A stretch of DNA of 40,189 nucleotides from an uncultured Croceitalea sp. (GCA_937959125.1 CALGQU010000087.1:1-40189); one strand, 5' to 3'. Shown: positions 1 through 9,275, counted from the first letter of the stretch. Numbers and translations: made by a program. The notes: generated from the sequence alone by a model not told the origin.

Positions 1-378
1 GCCATTGAAAAAGTATTGCATAGACTCCCGGAAAACCATAAATCCAAAACTGTGGAAGCTCCAGGTATGCTTTCCTCGCATTATGCACCGCATACATTGA
101 CCGTTTTAGCTACGGATGTTGAGCGAGCTTTACAAGACCACCTTGGGAAACGTGTAGGGCTTATCAGTTTTGAAAAACAGTACCAAAACAATCTTCCACG
201 TATTCAAAGGGAAATCGTATTGTCCAAGGATGGTTCTTTGGAAGAGGTGGCCCAAAAGTTGTACGCTGCCATGCATACCATGGATGGGCTGGAATTGGAT
301 GTTATCCTTATAGAAAAAGTACCGGAAACCGGTATAGGTAAAGCCATCAACGATCGTATCCAAAGATCTACGCAGTGA
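1..378 (+). CDS. Sua5-type L-threonylcarbamoyladenylate synthase, C-terminal part (partial)
   Basis: The reading frame is open from base 1, so the 5' end lies outside the window; the listed Met at base 16 is internal. About 125 residues are visible. The motif PGMLSSHYAPHT matches the linker that leads from the YrdC catalytic domain into the C-terminal Sua5 domain (typically PGMxxxHYAP). The rest, with a Rossmann-like pattern such as RVGLISFE and a C-terminal GIGKAINDRI, fits the Sua5 domain. By family knowledge the enzyme makes threonylcarbamoyl-AMP for t6A modification of ANN-decoding tRNAs in the cytoplasm. The YrdC domain is not visible, so activity cannot be judged. No gene follows on this strand for 2.6 kb. 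Confidence 0.85.
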   Translation, partial: AIEKVLHRLPENHKSKTVEAPGMLSSHYAPHTLTVLATDVERALQDHLGKRVGLISFEKQYQNNLPRIQREIVLSKDGSLEEVAQKLYAAMHTMDGLELDVILIEKVPETGIGKAINDRIQRSTQ

Positions 379-529
379 TACCAAATGATCCACAAATTGT
401 AGATTAATGTGAGTTCGATATAAAAAGAGTCATTTTAGATACGTAAAGGGTAATAAATACTAGTTGATGTCACTTCGTAGTCTAAAAATTATGCGGGACT
501 TATGTTAAACCATCTTTGACGGCTCCCAT

Positions 530-557
530 AAAAAAAGCCACGAGTCTCTCGTGGCTT
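530..557 (-). terminator. Intrinsic terminator of the tail-specific protease gene
   Basis: An 8-bp perfect stem, GCCACGAG/CTCGTGGC, with a 3-nt loop is followed on the minus strand by seven T. It lies 23 bp past the protease stop codon. In the plus direction there is no T run, so it should act mainly on the minus strand. The stretch 379-529 between the Sua5 gene and this hairpin shows no gene or clear signal. Confidence 0.85.
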
Positions 558-580
558 GCTAATTCTATGATATTCCTTTT

Positions 581-2782
581 CTACCCTTTTACTCCGGCTA
601 GCGTACTGTTATGCTTTATCGTATTCAGTTTTAAATCCCGCAATACATTGATGGCCTCTTCAACATACACATCCTTGGCCAAATCATTATGCCATCTGTC
701 CCTTTTCTCGCGTAATACAGGGTCTTGGGTGAACAATTCTTGCTCATATTTTAAGGATTCAAAAGTTAATTTAGAGTCATAGTCCCTTAATTTTTTAAAG
801 TAATTGGAACGCTCTTTATTATTCTCTTGGGTTGTCTTATAATTTTCATAGTTAAGGGATACGGTAGTTTCATCTTGCTGATCCCGTAGCCATTTGGCGT
901 TTTCCTCAATCAATTTAATTTGGGGGTTACCCGCCATACGTTCCGTGCTTCTTTTAATGGTTTCTTCATAGTCAATATTACCGTTCCAAACCTCATAGTC
1001 CGCCGGGGTAATCTTATCCCATGCCAATGGGTTTTCTTGATCACGCTCGCCCAAATCAATATAGCTATAGCGATCCGGCACTACAATATCACTTTTTACA
1101 CCTTCCAATTGTGTGGAACCACCGTTGATGCGATAGAATTTCTGGGTCGTTAACTTAATGGCCCCCAAGTCGCCATGCTCGTTACTACGCACAATATTAT
1201 CCAAAGGAATAACATTTTGTACCGTTCCTTTTCCAAAGGTTTGCTTGCTTCCAATCACAACGGCCCTTTTATAATCTTGCATGGCCGCAGCCAATATTTC
1301 CGAAGCTGAAGCGGATAATTCGTTGACCAAGATGACCAATGGGCCATCCCATTGGATACGCTCGTCCTTATCTTCATGGATTTCTTTTCCTTGACCGGAA
1401 GAACGCACTTGGACCACGGGTCCGGACTTGATAAACAGTCCTGCCATTTCAACAACGGTCTTTAAAGATCCACCGCCGTTGTCCCTTAAATCCAAAATAA
1501 GGCCTTCTGCACCTGCCTCTTTTAAACGATCTACCTCTTTAGCAACATCCGTAGCGGCGTTACGTTCCGTATAGTCATCAAAATCCACATAGAATTTAGG
1601 AAGGTTGATCAGACCATACTTGTAATCATCTTTAATGACCGTGGCCGATTTTGCGTAGGATTCCTCCAATTCCACCACGTCCCTAGTAATGGACACGATA
1701 TCCGTTGTGCCATCTACTTTTCTAACGGTAAGGTTAACAATGGTTCCTTTGGGTCCTTTTATCAATTTGATGGCGTCATCCAAACGCATCCCTACAATAT
1801 TGATAGGCTCTTCCCCTTCTTGACCTACTTTTAAGATCTCATCACCTACTTCTAAACTCTTATCCCTCCAAACCGGTCCTCCAGAGATAATCTCTACAAT
1901 TTTGGCCCCTTCCGGCTTCTTTTGCAATCGAGCACCAATACCTTCAAACTTGCCACTCATGCTAATGTCAAATTTGTCTTTTTCATCGGGTGCAAAGTAA
2001 AAGGTGTGTGGGTCAAACTCGTCTACAATAGTATTGATATACTGTACAAACCAGTCCTTTCTTTCCAAATCGGCAACAAAATCAAAGAACTCGTCCAATG
2101 TGTTTTTGGTTGTTTTCCTGGCTTCTGCCTCAACCTCGGCCAAAGTCATATCCCGGAGTTCAATATCTGACTCGCTCAATTCCACCTCAACATCGGCACT
2201 TGCCAATTCTTCCCCTTTTACACCATCGCCACCGGCCATGGTCATGGCCTTTTTACGTATTTTTACCTTACCGTCGTAAACACCTAAGGCATTATATTTC
2301 AATTGTTTTCTCCAACGTTCCTTTAGTTCTTTTTTATTGGACGCGTAGGCTTCGTCCTTATAATCTATACGAATGCTTTCCTCTGTGGTATAATCAAAAG
2401 GTTTTTCAAGAACATCGGCATAAATCACCTTGGCTTCATCCATTCTTTTGATCAAACGCTGGTATACCAAATTAAAGAACGAAATGTCCGTGTTCTTTAT
2501 CTGGTCATCCAACTGGTATTTGAATTTTTCAAATTCTTTAATGTCGCTCTCCAAAAAGTATCTTTTGGTAGGATCTAGGATATCCAAGAAATCTTCATAT
2601 ATGTTCGCAGAAAATTTATCGTTGATATCTTTTGGCTCATAATGTCCTCGCTCCAAAACATAGGTAATAAGGTCTAATAGTAATTTATCCTTATCATCGG
2701 ATTCAAAGGATTTATTAGTAAAACTGCAAGAGGCAACAGCAAGTAGGATTACTAAAAGGCCCAATACAAAATTCTTCTTCAT
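581..2782 (-). CDS. prc: Carboxy-terminal processing (tail-specific) protease, S41A, lipoprotein
   Basis: This is a 733-residue periplasmic protease of the Prc/Tsp type. It begins with a lipoprotein signal (LLAVASC, Cys19). An N-terminal helical region follows, containing WFVQYINTIVDEFDPHT near residue 250. A PDZ domain lies at about 275-355 (GIGARLQ, GDEILKVG). The S41 domain carries LDLRDNGGGSL, then NELSASASEIL (candidate nucleophile Ser492) and TFGKGTVQ (general base Lys518). A long C-terminal helical domain ends the protein, as in E. coli Prc. The Ser/Lys dyad is intact, so an active enzyme is expected. Family members trim or degrade periplasmic proteins and peptidoglycan-associated targets by their C-termini. 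It is monocistronic, divergent from surE and followed by a strong terminator. Confidence 0.93.
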   Translation of the reverse strand: MKKNFVLGLLVILLAVASCSFTNKSFESDDKDKLLLDLITYVLERGHYEPKDINDKFSANIYEDFLDILDPTKRYFLESDIKEFEKFKYQLDDQIKNTDISFFNLVYQRLIKRMDEAKVIYADVLEKPFDYTTEESIRIDYKDEAYASNKKELKERWRKQLKYNALGVYDGKVKIRKKAMTMAGGDGVKGEELASADVEVELSESDIELRDMTLAEVEAEARKTTKNTLDEFFDFVADLERKDWFVQYINTIVDEFDPHTFYFAPDEKDKFDISMSGKFEGIGARLQKKPEGAKIVEIISGGPVWRDKSLEVGDEILKVGQEGEEPINIVGMRLDDAIKLIKGPKGTIVNLTVRKVDGTTDIVSITRDVVELEESYAKSATVIKDDYKYGLINLPKFYVDFDDYTERNAATDVAKEVDRLKEAGAEGLILDLRDNGGGSLKTVVEMAGLFIKSGPVVQVRSSGQGKEIHEDKDERIQWDGPLVILVNELSASASEILAAAMQDYKRAVVIGSKQTFGKGTVQNVIPLDNIVRSNEHGDLGAIKLTTQKFYRINGGSTQLEGVKSDIVVPDRYSYIDLGERDQENPLAWDKITPADYEVWNGNIDYEETIKRSTERMAGNPQIKLIEENAKWLRDQQDETTVSLNYENYKTTQENNKERSNYFKKLRDYDSKLTFESLKYEQELFTQDPVLREKRDRWHNDLAKDVYVEEAINVLRDLKLNTIKHNSTLAGVKG

Positions 2783-2818
2783 AATATGGTTTTTGGGACT
2801 GGAAAAATATTTTCAACA

Positions 2819-2834
2819 GGGAACCTTTGTTCCC
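2819..2834. promoter_or_regulatory. Palindrome GGGAAC-N4-GTTCCC upstream of prc
   Basis: A perfect 6-bp inverted repeat with a 4-bp spacer sits 37 bp before the prc start, in the 197-bp divergent prc/surE region. It could be an operator or a small hairpin in the prc leader. No convincing TAnnTTTG/TTG promoter pair was found beside it, so its role is open. Confidence 0.35.
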
Positions 2835-2979
2835 AACAGTCTGCTTAGTTTACGATATCAATTCCCTAAGATACTGAAAAAATCATGCCACAAATAGGAG
2901 CCTGATTTAATTTTTTGTTAAACGCCAACAACAGCGCATCGTAATGAAAAACGTATTTTTACCGTATTAATTATATAAA

Positions 2980-3759
2980 ATGCAAAAACCTCTGATCCTT
3001 GTAACAAATGATGATGGAATTACCGCGCCAGGCCTACGCTCCCTTATTCATTTTTTAAAGGATCTGGGGGAAGTCGTAGTCGTTGCCCCAGATAGTCCAC
3101 AGTCCGGAATGGGACACGCCATTACCATCAATAGCACCTTATATTCCAAGAAGGTAATCATTGATAAAGAAAAGGGGGCTCCCAATGAGTTTAGTTGCAG
3201 TGGTACCCCGGCAGATTGCGTAAAATTGGGGTTGCAAGAACTTTTGGACAGAAAACCGGATATTGTGGTCAGTGGGATCAACCACGGATCCAATGCCTCT
3301 ATCAACGTTATTTACTCCGGTACCATGAGTGCCGCCATTGAAGCGGGTATCGAAGGGATTCCCGCCATTGGTTTTTCACTATGTGATTATGGTTGGAACG
3401 CTAATTTTGAAGGGTGTAAAAAGGTAGTGCAAACTATTGTACGTGAGGCTTTGACCAATGGCATCCCCAGAGGAACCGTCCTCAACGTAAACATACCAAA
3501 AACAGATGGGGGTGACCCCAAGGGTATACGGGTATGCAGACAGGCAAGGGCCAATTGGAAAGAGGCATTTGATAAAAGGACCAGCCCCATGGGCAAAGAA
3601 TATTATTGGTTGACCGGGGAGTTTGAACTTTTGGACAAAGGGGAGGATACGGATATCCATGCATTGGACAACGGTTATGTATCCATAGTACCCACCCAAT
3701 TTGATCTTACCGCCCACCACACCATTCAAGAAGTAACTAATTGGAATTTAAATGAATAA
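2980..3759 (+). CDS. surE: 5'/3'-nucleotidase SurE
   Basis: The protein has 259 residues, the usual SurE length. The N-terminus carries the metal-site motif LVTNDDGITAPGL (Asp-Asp pair). This is followed by PDSPQSGMGHAIT with the conserved Ser, and by SGINHGSNAS with the metal-binding Asn. SurE is a cytosolic phosphatase that removes phosphate from nucleoside 5'- and 3'-monophosphates. It opens a plus-strand run: its last 8 bp overlap the next small gene, and lpxB follows. The ATG at 2980 directly precedes the conserved beta strand, so the start is secure. Confidence 0.95.
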   Translation: MQKPLILVTNDDGITAPGLRSLIHFLKDLGEVVVVAPDSPQSGMGHAITINSTLYSKKVIIDKEKGAPNEFSCSGTPADCVKLGLQELLDRKPDIVVSGINHGSNASINVIYSGTMSAAIEAGIEGIPAIGFSLCDYGWNANFEGCKKVVQTIVREALTNGIPRGTVLNVNIPKTDGGDPKGIRVCRQARANWKEAFDKRTSPMGKEYYWLTGEFELLDKGEDTDIHALDNGYVSIVPTQFDLTAHHTIQEVTNWNLNE

Positions 3760-4039
3760 CACCAAGAAAGAAGTCATCATCGGTTTTTTAACAGGAATCA
3801 TTGCCAATACCGTGGGCACTTTGCTTTATATCCTCCTTTTTTCTGATTTGGGGATTGTAGAAACCTTTAAGGCTGCCGTTGCGCAAGAACATATAGGAAG
3901 TCTGTTGGCTTTAGGGGCCATTTTAAACTTGGTCGCATTCTTTGGGTTTCTAAAGTTGAAAAGGGATTTTAGGGCCCGTGGGGTGATGATCGCCACCCTC
4001 CTTACCGCACTGGTCATTCTGTATTATAAGGTGTTCTAG
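3752..4039 (+). CDS. Small inner-membrane protein of unknown function between surE and lpxB
   Basis: The 95-residue protein has three predicted membrane segments: about 8-28 (IIGFLTGIIANTVGTLLYIL), 46-66 (GSLLALGAILNLVAFFGFL) and 74-93. A positive loop (KLKRDFRARG) separates the last two. It starts 8 bp inside surE and ends one base before lpxB, so it is very probably co-translated with both. I do not recognise a named family. A role linked to lipid A synthesis is only suggested by position. Confidence 0.8.
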   Translation: MNNTKKEVIIGFLTGIIANTVGTLLYILLFSDLGIVETFKAAVAQEHIGSLLALGAILNLVAFFGFLKLKRDFRARGVMIATLLTALVILYYKVF

Positions 4040-4040
4040 C

Positions 4041-5150
4041 ATGAAATATTATATCATTGCCGGGGAAGCTTCTGGGGACTTACACGGTTCCAATCTGATA
4101 AAGGAACTACAAAAACAGGACAAGAACGCCCATATTCGCTGTTGGGGCGGTGATTTAATGGAAGGAGCCGGTGGGGAACTTGCCAAACACTATAAGAGCA
4201 TGGCTTTTATGGGGTTTTTGGAAGTACTAAAGAACCTCCCAACCATTTTTTCCAACATCTCCTTTTGCAAAACGGACATCCAAGAATTTCAGCCAGATGT
4301 GCTCCTATTTATTGATTTTTCGGGATTTAACCTTAGAATCGCCAAATGGGCCAAAGCGCAAGGCTACCGCACCAACTATTATATTTCCCCACAGGTTTGG
4401 GCCTCAAGGGCAGGACGGGTCCAAAAAATAAAGAGGGATATCGATGCCATGTACGTTATTCTGCCTTTTGAAAAAGCATTTTATGCCAAATACGGTATGG
4501 AGGTGGACTTTGTTGGCCATCCGCTTTTAGATGCCATTGACAACGCTTCCCTGATCAAAGAAGAACATTTTAGAACGCAACACCAACTACATCCGTCAAA
4601 ACCTATTGTGGCACTCTTACCCGGAAGTCGAAAGCAAGAAGTCCAAAAAATGTTGGCCATTATGCTATCCATTACCCCCGGGTTTGGCAACTTTCAATTT
4701 GTAATTGCGGGGGCACCCAGTTTAGATCAAGAATTTTATGCCCCTTTTCTTAAAGAAAAGGGTGTGGGTTTTGTAAACAATCAAACGTATTCACTTTTGC
4801 AGCACTCCCATGCCGCACTGGTGACCAGCGGCACTGCAACCTTGGAAACGGCACTGTTCAAGGTTCCGCAAGTGGTCTGCTATAAAGGCAATTGGATTTC
4901 TTACCAAATTGCAAAACGCATTATCACCTTAAAGTTCATTTCCCTGGTCAACCTGATTATGGATAAAGAAGTAGTCAAGGAACTTATACAAGCGGAATTG
5001 ACACCTAAAAACCTAGCCCTGGAATTCCAAAAAATAGTGAAGGGCGATCAACGCGAGCAAATCTTAAAGGATTATGACCAATTGGCGCAAAAATTGGGCG
5101 GAATTGGTGCCAGCAAGAAGGCCGCCAAACTGATCGTAGAAAATTTGTAA
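4041..5150 (+). CDS. lpxB: Lipid-A-disaccharide synthase
   Basis: This 369-residue GT19 enzyme joins UDP-2,3-diacylglucosamine and lipid X to form the lipid A disaccharide at the inner face of the inner membrane. Visible motifs are IIAGEASGDLHG at the N-terminus, SPQVWASRAGRV in the middle, LLPGSRKQEV near residue 195, and SGTATLETALF in the C-terminal donor-binding half. Length and motifs are complete. It sits one base after the small membrane gene and 32 bp before the NlpC/P60 gene, within a probable envelope operon. It shows that the organism makes lipid A. Confidence 0.96.
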   Translation: MKYYIIAGEASGDLHGSNLIKELQKQDKNAHIRCWGGDLMEGAGGELAKHYKSMAFMGFLEVLKNLPTIFSNISFCKTDIQEFQPDVLLFIDFSGFNLRIAKWAKAQGYRTNYYISPQVWASRAGRVQKIKRDIDAMYVILPFEKAFYAKYGMEVDFVGHPLLDAIDNASLIKEEHFRTQHQLHPSKPIVALLPGSRKQEVQKMLAIMLSITPGFGNFQFVIAGAPSLDQEFYAPFLKEKGVGFVNNQTYSLLQHSHAALVTSGTATLETALFKVPQVVCYKGNWISYQIAKRIITLKFISLVNLIMDKEVVKELIQAELTPKNLALEFQKIVKGDQREQILKDYDQLAQKLGGIGASKKAAKLIVENL

Positions 5151-5182
5151 TTTTAGGTCCCAAGAAAAAGCCGCATTCTTGG

Positions 5183-5725
5183 ATGTATAGAAAATCGTTA
5201 GTTTTTGTTTTCATTATGTTACTTTCTGGTTGTATTGCCAAAAAGAAAACCACCTATAGTAAATCGAGGACCGTTACCGTAAACGCCTCTGATTCCAAGA
5301 AACGGAAAACCAAAAGGACCAAAAAAGCAGTAGCAGAAAATGATACCGCGGATAAGGTGGTCCATAGTGCCTTACGGTTTACTGGAGTCAAATACCGGTA
5401 TGGGGGCACCAATAAAAAGGGTATGGACTGTTCTGGCCTCATTTATGTTGCCCTGCAAGAAAACGACATCCTTTTTCCAAGGGTTTCCCATCAAATGGCC
5501 AATGAGGGCAAACGCATTCGACTGAACGAAGCCCAAAAAGGGGATCTCTTATTTTTTAAGACCCGTAAAAAAGGGAAAAACATCAATCATGTGGGGTTGA
5601 TCGTGGACATCGATGGGGATGACGTCAAGTTTATCCATTCCACCACGTCACGGGGCGTTATTGTTTCTTCCCTGCGGGAAGGCTACTGGAACTCCGCTTT
5701 TGTAAAAGCAACCCGAATCCTATAA
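5183..5725 (+). CDS. NlpC/P60 (C40) cell-wall hydrolase, lipoprotein
   Basis: The protein has 180 residues and begins with a lipoprotein signal (MLLSGC). A short basic linker follows (KKRKTKRTKK), then one NlpC/P60 domain. The catalytic Cys is in MDCSGLIY, the His in INHVGLIVD, and the third polar residue probably in FIHSTTSRG. Family members cut D-Glu-gamma-mesoDAP or cross-bridge peptide bonds in peptidoglycan. There is no SH3 or LysM targeting domain. Its stop codon overlaps the comEC start by one base (TAATG), so translational coupling is likely. Confidence 0.9.
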   Translation: MYRKSLVFVFIMLLSGCIAKKKTTYSKSRTVTVNASDSKKRKTKRTKKAVAENDTADKVVHSALRFTGVKYRYGGTNKKGMDCSGLIYVALQENDILFPRVSHQMANEGKRIRLNEAQKGDLLFFKTRKKGKNINHVGLIVDIDGDDVKFIHSTTSRGVIVSSLREGYWNSAFVKATRIL

Positions 5726-7746
5726 TGCCGTTTTTCCAACTTGTTTCGGTCAAACTATCCTTAGGTTTGGTCCTTGGCATTCTCATTGGGTATTATTTTG
5801 AACCTTCCCTACTCCTTTCAAGTGTCTTATTAGCTACTTGTTTCATCGGTTTGTTTCTTGTCTATCGGCTACGAATCAAGATCAATGAATCCCTTTTCGG
5901 AATAACGTCAGCTTGTACCACGGTCGCTTTGGGCATCTTTATTATAGTGCTATCCAACCCTAAAAATCAATCCAACCATTATACACATGCCCCAATAACT
6001 ACGGAAGCTACCTTTAGTTTACGTATTACTGAAGTACTAAAACCTACGCAGTTTACCCAGCGCTATATCGCCAATGTGCAAATGCTGGATTCCAATCGCG
6101 TCTCTGGAAAACTATTGCTGCGTGTCCCAAAAGATAGCATAGTACCATCTTTAGCCGTAGATGATACGGTGATAGGTTACGGAAAAATGGAAGAAATTCC
6201 GGCTGCTTTAAATCCTCATCAATTTGATTATGGGGATTATATGAAAAAGCAAGGGATCCAACATCAACTCTATTTTGATCATCAAGACTACATCCGTATC
6301 AAAACGGATTCCAAAAGCTTAAAAGGCATGGCTTACAGGTTTAGGGAGCTTTGCATTGAAAAACTTAAGGAATATCCTTTTGGCAAGGACGAGTTGAGTG
6401 TACTAGAGGCCATTCTATTGGGACAACGCAATGACCTTTCTAGTAGCACCTACGACAATTACAAAGATGCCGGTGCTGTGCATATTTTAGCGGTTTCCGG
6501 ATTACATGTTGGTATTGTACTCCTTATCCTGCAATTTTTATTGGCACCCTTAAGACGATGGAAACATGGACAACAGATCCAACTGTTTCTAATTTTGCTA
6601 TTGCTTTGGGGTTTTGCCTTTATTGCGGGCCTCTCCCCTTCCATTGTACGGGCAGTTACCATGTTTTCCTTTGTTTCGTATGGCTTGTATTTAAAGCGAC
6701 CTACCCATCCGTTGAATACCATTGCGCTATCCTTTTTCTTCCTATTGCTGGTAAAACCCCTGTACCTGTTTGAGGTAGGTTTTCAGATGAGTTATGCAGC
6801 GGTATTCTCCATTGTATGGTTGTATCCCAAATTACAACGGTTCTGGAACCCCCAAAATTTCTTCCTCAGGAAAACGTGGCAGTTGTTGACAGTAAGTTTC
6901 ACCGCCCAACTTGGTGTTTTGCCCATTAGCCTTTTTTACTTTCATCAATTTCCCGGACTATTCTTTGTTTCCAACCTTATCATTGTCCCCTTTTTAGGAA
7001 TTCTATTGGGTACGGGAATCTTGGTGATACTACTTGCGCTTATTGGGGTTTTGCCCCAATTCCTTGCTATAAGCTATAATTCCGCTATTACCTGGATGAA
7101 CCAAACTGTGGGTTGGGTGGCCCAACAGGAATCTTTTTTATTCCGGGATGTTTCCTTTGATGGCGTACAACTCCTATTAAGTTATATGCTTATTCTTGGT
7201 TTAGTCTTTGTTTGCATCAAACCCAAGTTCCAACGAATCTCTTGGGCCTTGCTATCGGTCCTCTTATTACAAGGCTATACCATTTTCCAACTAAGACATG
7301 TAAACAATAAGGAACAGTTGATCATTGCCCATCAAACTGCAAATACCATTATTTTACATCAGAATGGGAACCAACTACAGGTGCTTCATAAGAATGAAAG
7401 AGGCTTGGATTACCTTCTTCCCAATTTTGCGGTTTCAGAGCGTATCGGCTCCGTTGCATTTAGCGGATTGTCCCATAGCTACCAAATTGCCCATAAAAGC
7501 TTTTTCATTGTGGATAGTTCAGCAATATATCCAAACAAAACTGTGGATTATCTTTTGCTTACCCAATCCCCAAAGCTAAATCTAGAACGTCTTTTGGATT
7601 CCATCTCCGTAGGACAGGTTTTGGTGGATGGTAGCAACTACAAAAGCAGTGTAGCATTATGGAAAACTACTTGTAAAGAAAAAGAAATCCCTTTTCACTA
7701 TACTGGTGAAAAGGGAGCTTTTTATTTTGATTTAGAACACTACTAA
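5725..7746 (+). CDS. ComEC/Rec2-family DNA-uptake channel
   Basis: This 673-residue polytopic membrane protein has an N-terminal membrane and soluble OB-like region (about 1-210). The competence domain follows, with the signature ILAVSGLHVGIV near residue 255 and many hydrophobic helices to about 520. The C-terminal roughly 150 residues occupy the place of the metallo-beta-lactamase-like domain of longer ComEC proteins, but no HxHxDH metal motif is visible. ComEC forms the inner-membrane channel for single-stranded DNA in natural transformation. Neighbours are not competence genes, as is usual for comEC. Its stop overlaps the stop of the convergent POT gene by 2-3 bases, and a terminator-like hairpin lies within its last codons. 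Confidence 0.9.
   Translation: MPFFQLVSVKLSLGLVLGILIGYYFEPSLLLSSVLLATCFIGLFLVYRLRIKINESLFGITSACTTVALGIFIIVLSNPKNQSNHYTHAPITTEATFSLRITEVLKPTQFTQRYIANVQMLDSNRVSGKLLLRVPKDSIVPSLAVDDTVIGYGKMEEIPAALNPHQFDYGDYMKKQGIQHQLYFDHQDYIRIKTDSKSLKGMAYRFRELCIEKLKEYPFGKDELSVLEAILLGQRNDLSSSTYDNYKDAGAVHILAVSGLHVGIVLLILQFLLAPLRRWKHGQQIQLFLILLLLWGFAFIAGLSPSIVRAVTMFSFVSYGLYLKRPTHPLNTIALSFFFLLLVKPLYLFEVGFQMSYAAVFSIVWLYPKLQRFWNPQNFFLRKTWQLLTVSFTAQLGVLPISLFYFHQFPGLFFVSNLIIVPFLGILLGTGILVILLALIGVLPQFLAISYNSAITWMNQTVGWVAQQESFLFRDVSFDGVQLLLSYMLILGLVFVCIKPKFQRISWALLSVLLLQGYTIFQLRHVNNKEQLIIAHQTANTIILHQNGNQLQVLHKNERGLDYLLPNFAVSERIGSVAFSGLSHSYQIAHKSFFIVDSSAIYPNKTVDYLLLTQSPKLNLERLLDSISVGQVLVDGSNYKSSVALWKTTCKEKEIPFHYTGEKGAFYFDLEHY
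7689..7728. terminator. Terminator-like hairpin inside the 3' end of comEC
   Basis: A 10-bp perfect stem, CCCTTTTCAC/GTGAAAAGGG, with a 7-nt loop is followed on the plus strand by AGCTTTTTATTTT. On the minus strand a T-rich stretch (ATTTCTTTTTCTTT) follows the same stem. Because the comEC and POT stop codons overlap, there is no intergenic room. The hairpin could end both convergent transcripts from inside the comEC coding sequence. Confidence 0.65.
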
Positions 7747-9275
7747 TGTACGTTGCCCATCAATTTCTTGATTAAAGGAGAGGCCAAAAGTACTATTAAC
7801 CCTGCTCCTATGGAGTAATACGCAATTAGCTCAAAACCGTCTGTATATACCGCTAAAGTTTCAAAGCCTCCAACATTCTTATCGGTACTTTCGATGGCCA
7901 ATTGTTTCCCTATAAAACCAACTACTTGAAAAGCAAAAGCTGAGGACAAAAACCAAACGCCCATCATAAAAGCAACAATACGTATTGGGGAAAGGTCGGT
8001 TATTTTTGAGAGTCCCACCGGGGACATGAACAATTCACCAACAGAGAGTAAAAAATACATTAACAGGAGGTATGCAAAGGGAACCAGCCCATTCTCGTTA
8101 GCGCTATTTCCACTTATGGCAAGAATATAAAAACTTATTCCCGCGAACAACAGACCCAATCCAAATTTGTAGGGTGTTCTAGGATTTTTTCCACTTTTAG
8201 ATAAACGTGTCCACATCATGGAAATTGGAATGGCCAAAATAATGATCCACATGGAGTTAAGTGAATTTGTTTGGGCAGCCGTCATTATACCGTCCAAAGA
8301 AACGTTACGGGAAGCAAAAAGCGTGATAACGCTTCCGGACAACTCGTGAAAACCCCAAAATATGGTCATAAAGAAAGTTATCAAAACGGCAACAAAAAGC
8401 TTCTTCCGTTCGTCCAATGTGGCCTTGAACATGATGTAAGCCAAATAGGCCAATACGGCAATCCCGATAAACTTAAAGATTACATTGACGATGTTCTGAT
8501 CGGCAAACAATCCATCAGTGGCCACTGCTTTATACGAAGACAATAAATATGCGATAACCGGTGCGGAAAGAACCGCCAAAACGGGTACTAAAATTCCTTG
8601 TTTTATACCCATAACCGTTTTATGGATATTCCCATTTTCCGGCGGCAACCCTTTATCTCCAAACACCCCTTTTTTAATACCGCTCCAGAAAAAAATTAGT
8701 CCCGTAAGCATTCCTATTCCTGCAAGGCCAAATCCGTAGTGCCAGCCATAAGCGGCAGCCAACCAACCGCATAACAATGGGGCGACCCAACCTCCAATAT
8801 TGATACCCATATAAAAAATGGTGAATCCAGAGTCCTTTTTTGGATCTCCTTTTTCATATAAGGTTCCAACAAATGTGGAAATATTGGGCTTAAAAAAACC
8901 GTTGCCAACAATGATCAAAGAGAGTGCCAAAAAGAAAGCAATGTCATTTTCTATTGCCAATACAAAGTGGCCCAAGGCCATTAAAATACCTCCTAAGAAT
9001 ACCGAATTTCGCATTCCTAAAATAGCATCGGAAATCCTGCCACCAATTACGGTAGATGCATACACCAAAGAACCATAAGAAGCATATACCGCCGCTGTTG
9101 CATAATCCCTTTCCGCCAAAGCCTCAAAAATCACATTGACCATATACAGGGTCAATAAGGCGCGCATTCCATAAAAGCTAAAGCGCTCCCATAACTCGGC
9201 GAAGAATAAATAAAATAAGCCTTGTGGATGTCCTAAAATCTGTTTCTCACTGGCTGGTTTGATCACATCTGACAT
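7743..9275 (-). CDS. POT/PTR2-family proton-coupled peptide transporter
   Basis: The 510-residue protein has 12-14 hydrophobic helices. It carries the POT signature ELWERFSFYGMRA in helix 1 (ExxERFxYYG-type, used in proton coupling). It also has the PTR2 signature FTIFYMGINIGGWVAPLLCG near residue 150 and a conserved GWHYGFGLAGIGM. Family members import di- and tripeptides across the inner membrane with protons. It lies 27 bp downstream of the DPP IV-like peptidase on the same strand, so the two are likely co-transcribed. The peptidase would release dipeptides that this carrier takes up. Substrate range cannot be read from the sequence. Confidence 0.93.
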   Translation of the reverse strand: MSDVIKPASEKQILGHPQGLFYLFFAELWERFSFYGMRALLTLYMVNVIFEALAERDYATAAVYASYGSLVYASTVIGGRISDAILGMRNSVFLGGILMALGHFVLAIENDIAFFLALSLIIVGNGFFKPNISTFVGTLYEKGDPKKDSGFTIFYMGINIGGWVAPLLCGWLAAAYGWHYGFGLAGIGMLTGLIFFWSGIKKGVFGDKGLPPENGNIHKTVMGIKQGILVPVLAVLSAPVIAYLLSSYKAVATDGLFADQNIVNVIFKFIGIAVLAYLAYIMFKATLDERKKLFVAVLITFFMTIFWGFHELSGSVITLFASRNVSLDGIMTAAQTNSLNSMWIIILAIPISMMWTRLSKSGKNPRTPYKFGLGLLFAGISFYILAISGNSANENGLVPFAYLLLMYFLLSVGELFMSPVGLSKITDLSPIRIVAFMMGVWFLSSAFAFQVVGFIGKQLAIESTDKNVGGFETLAVYTDGFELIAYYSIGAGLIVLLASPLIKKLMGNVH

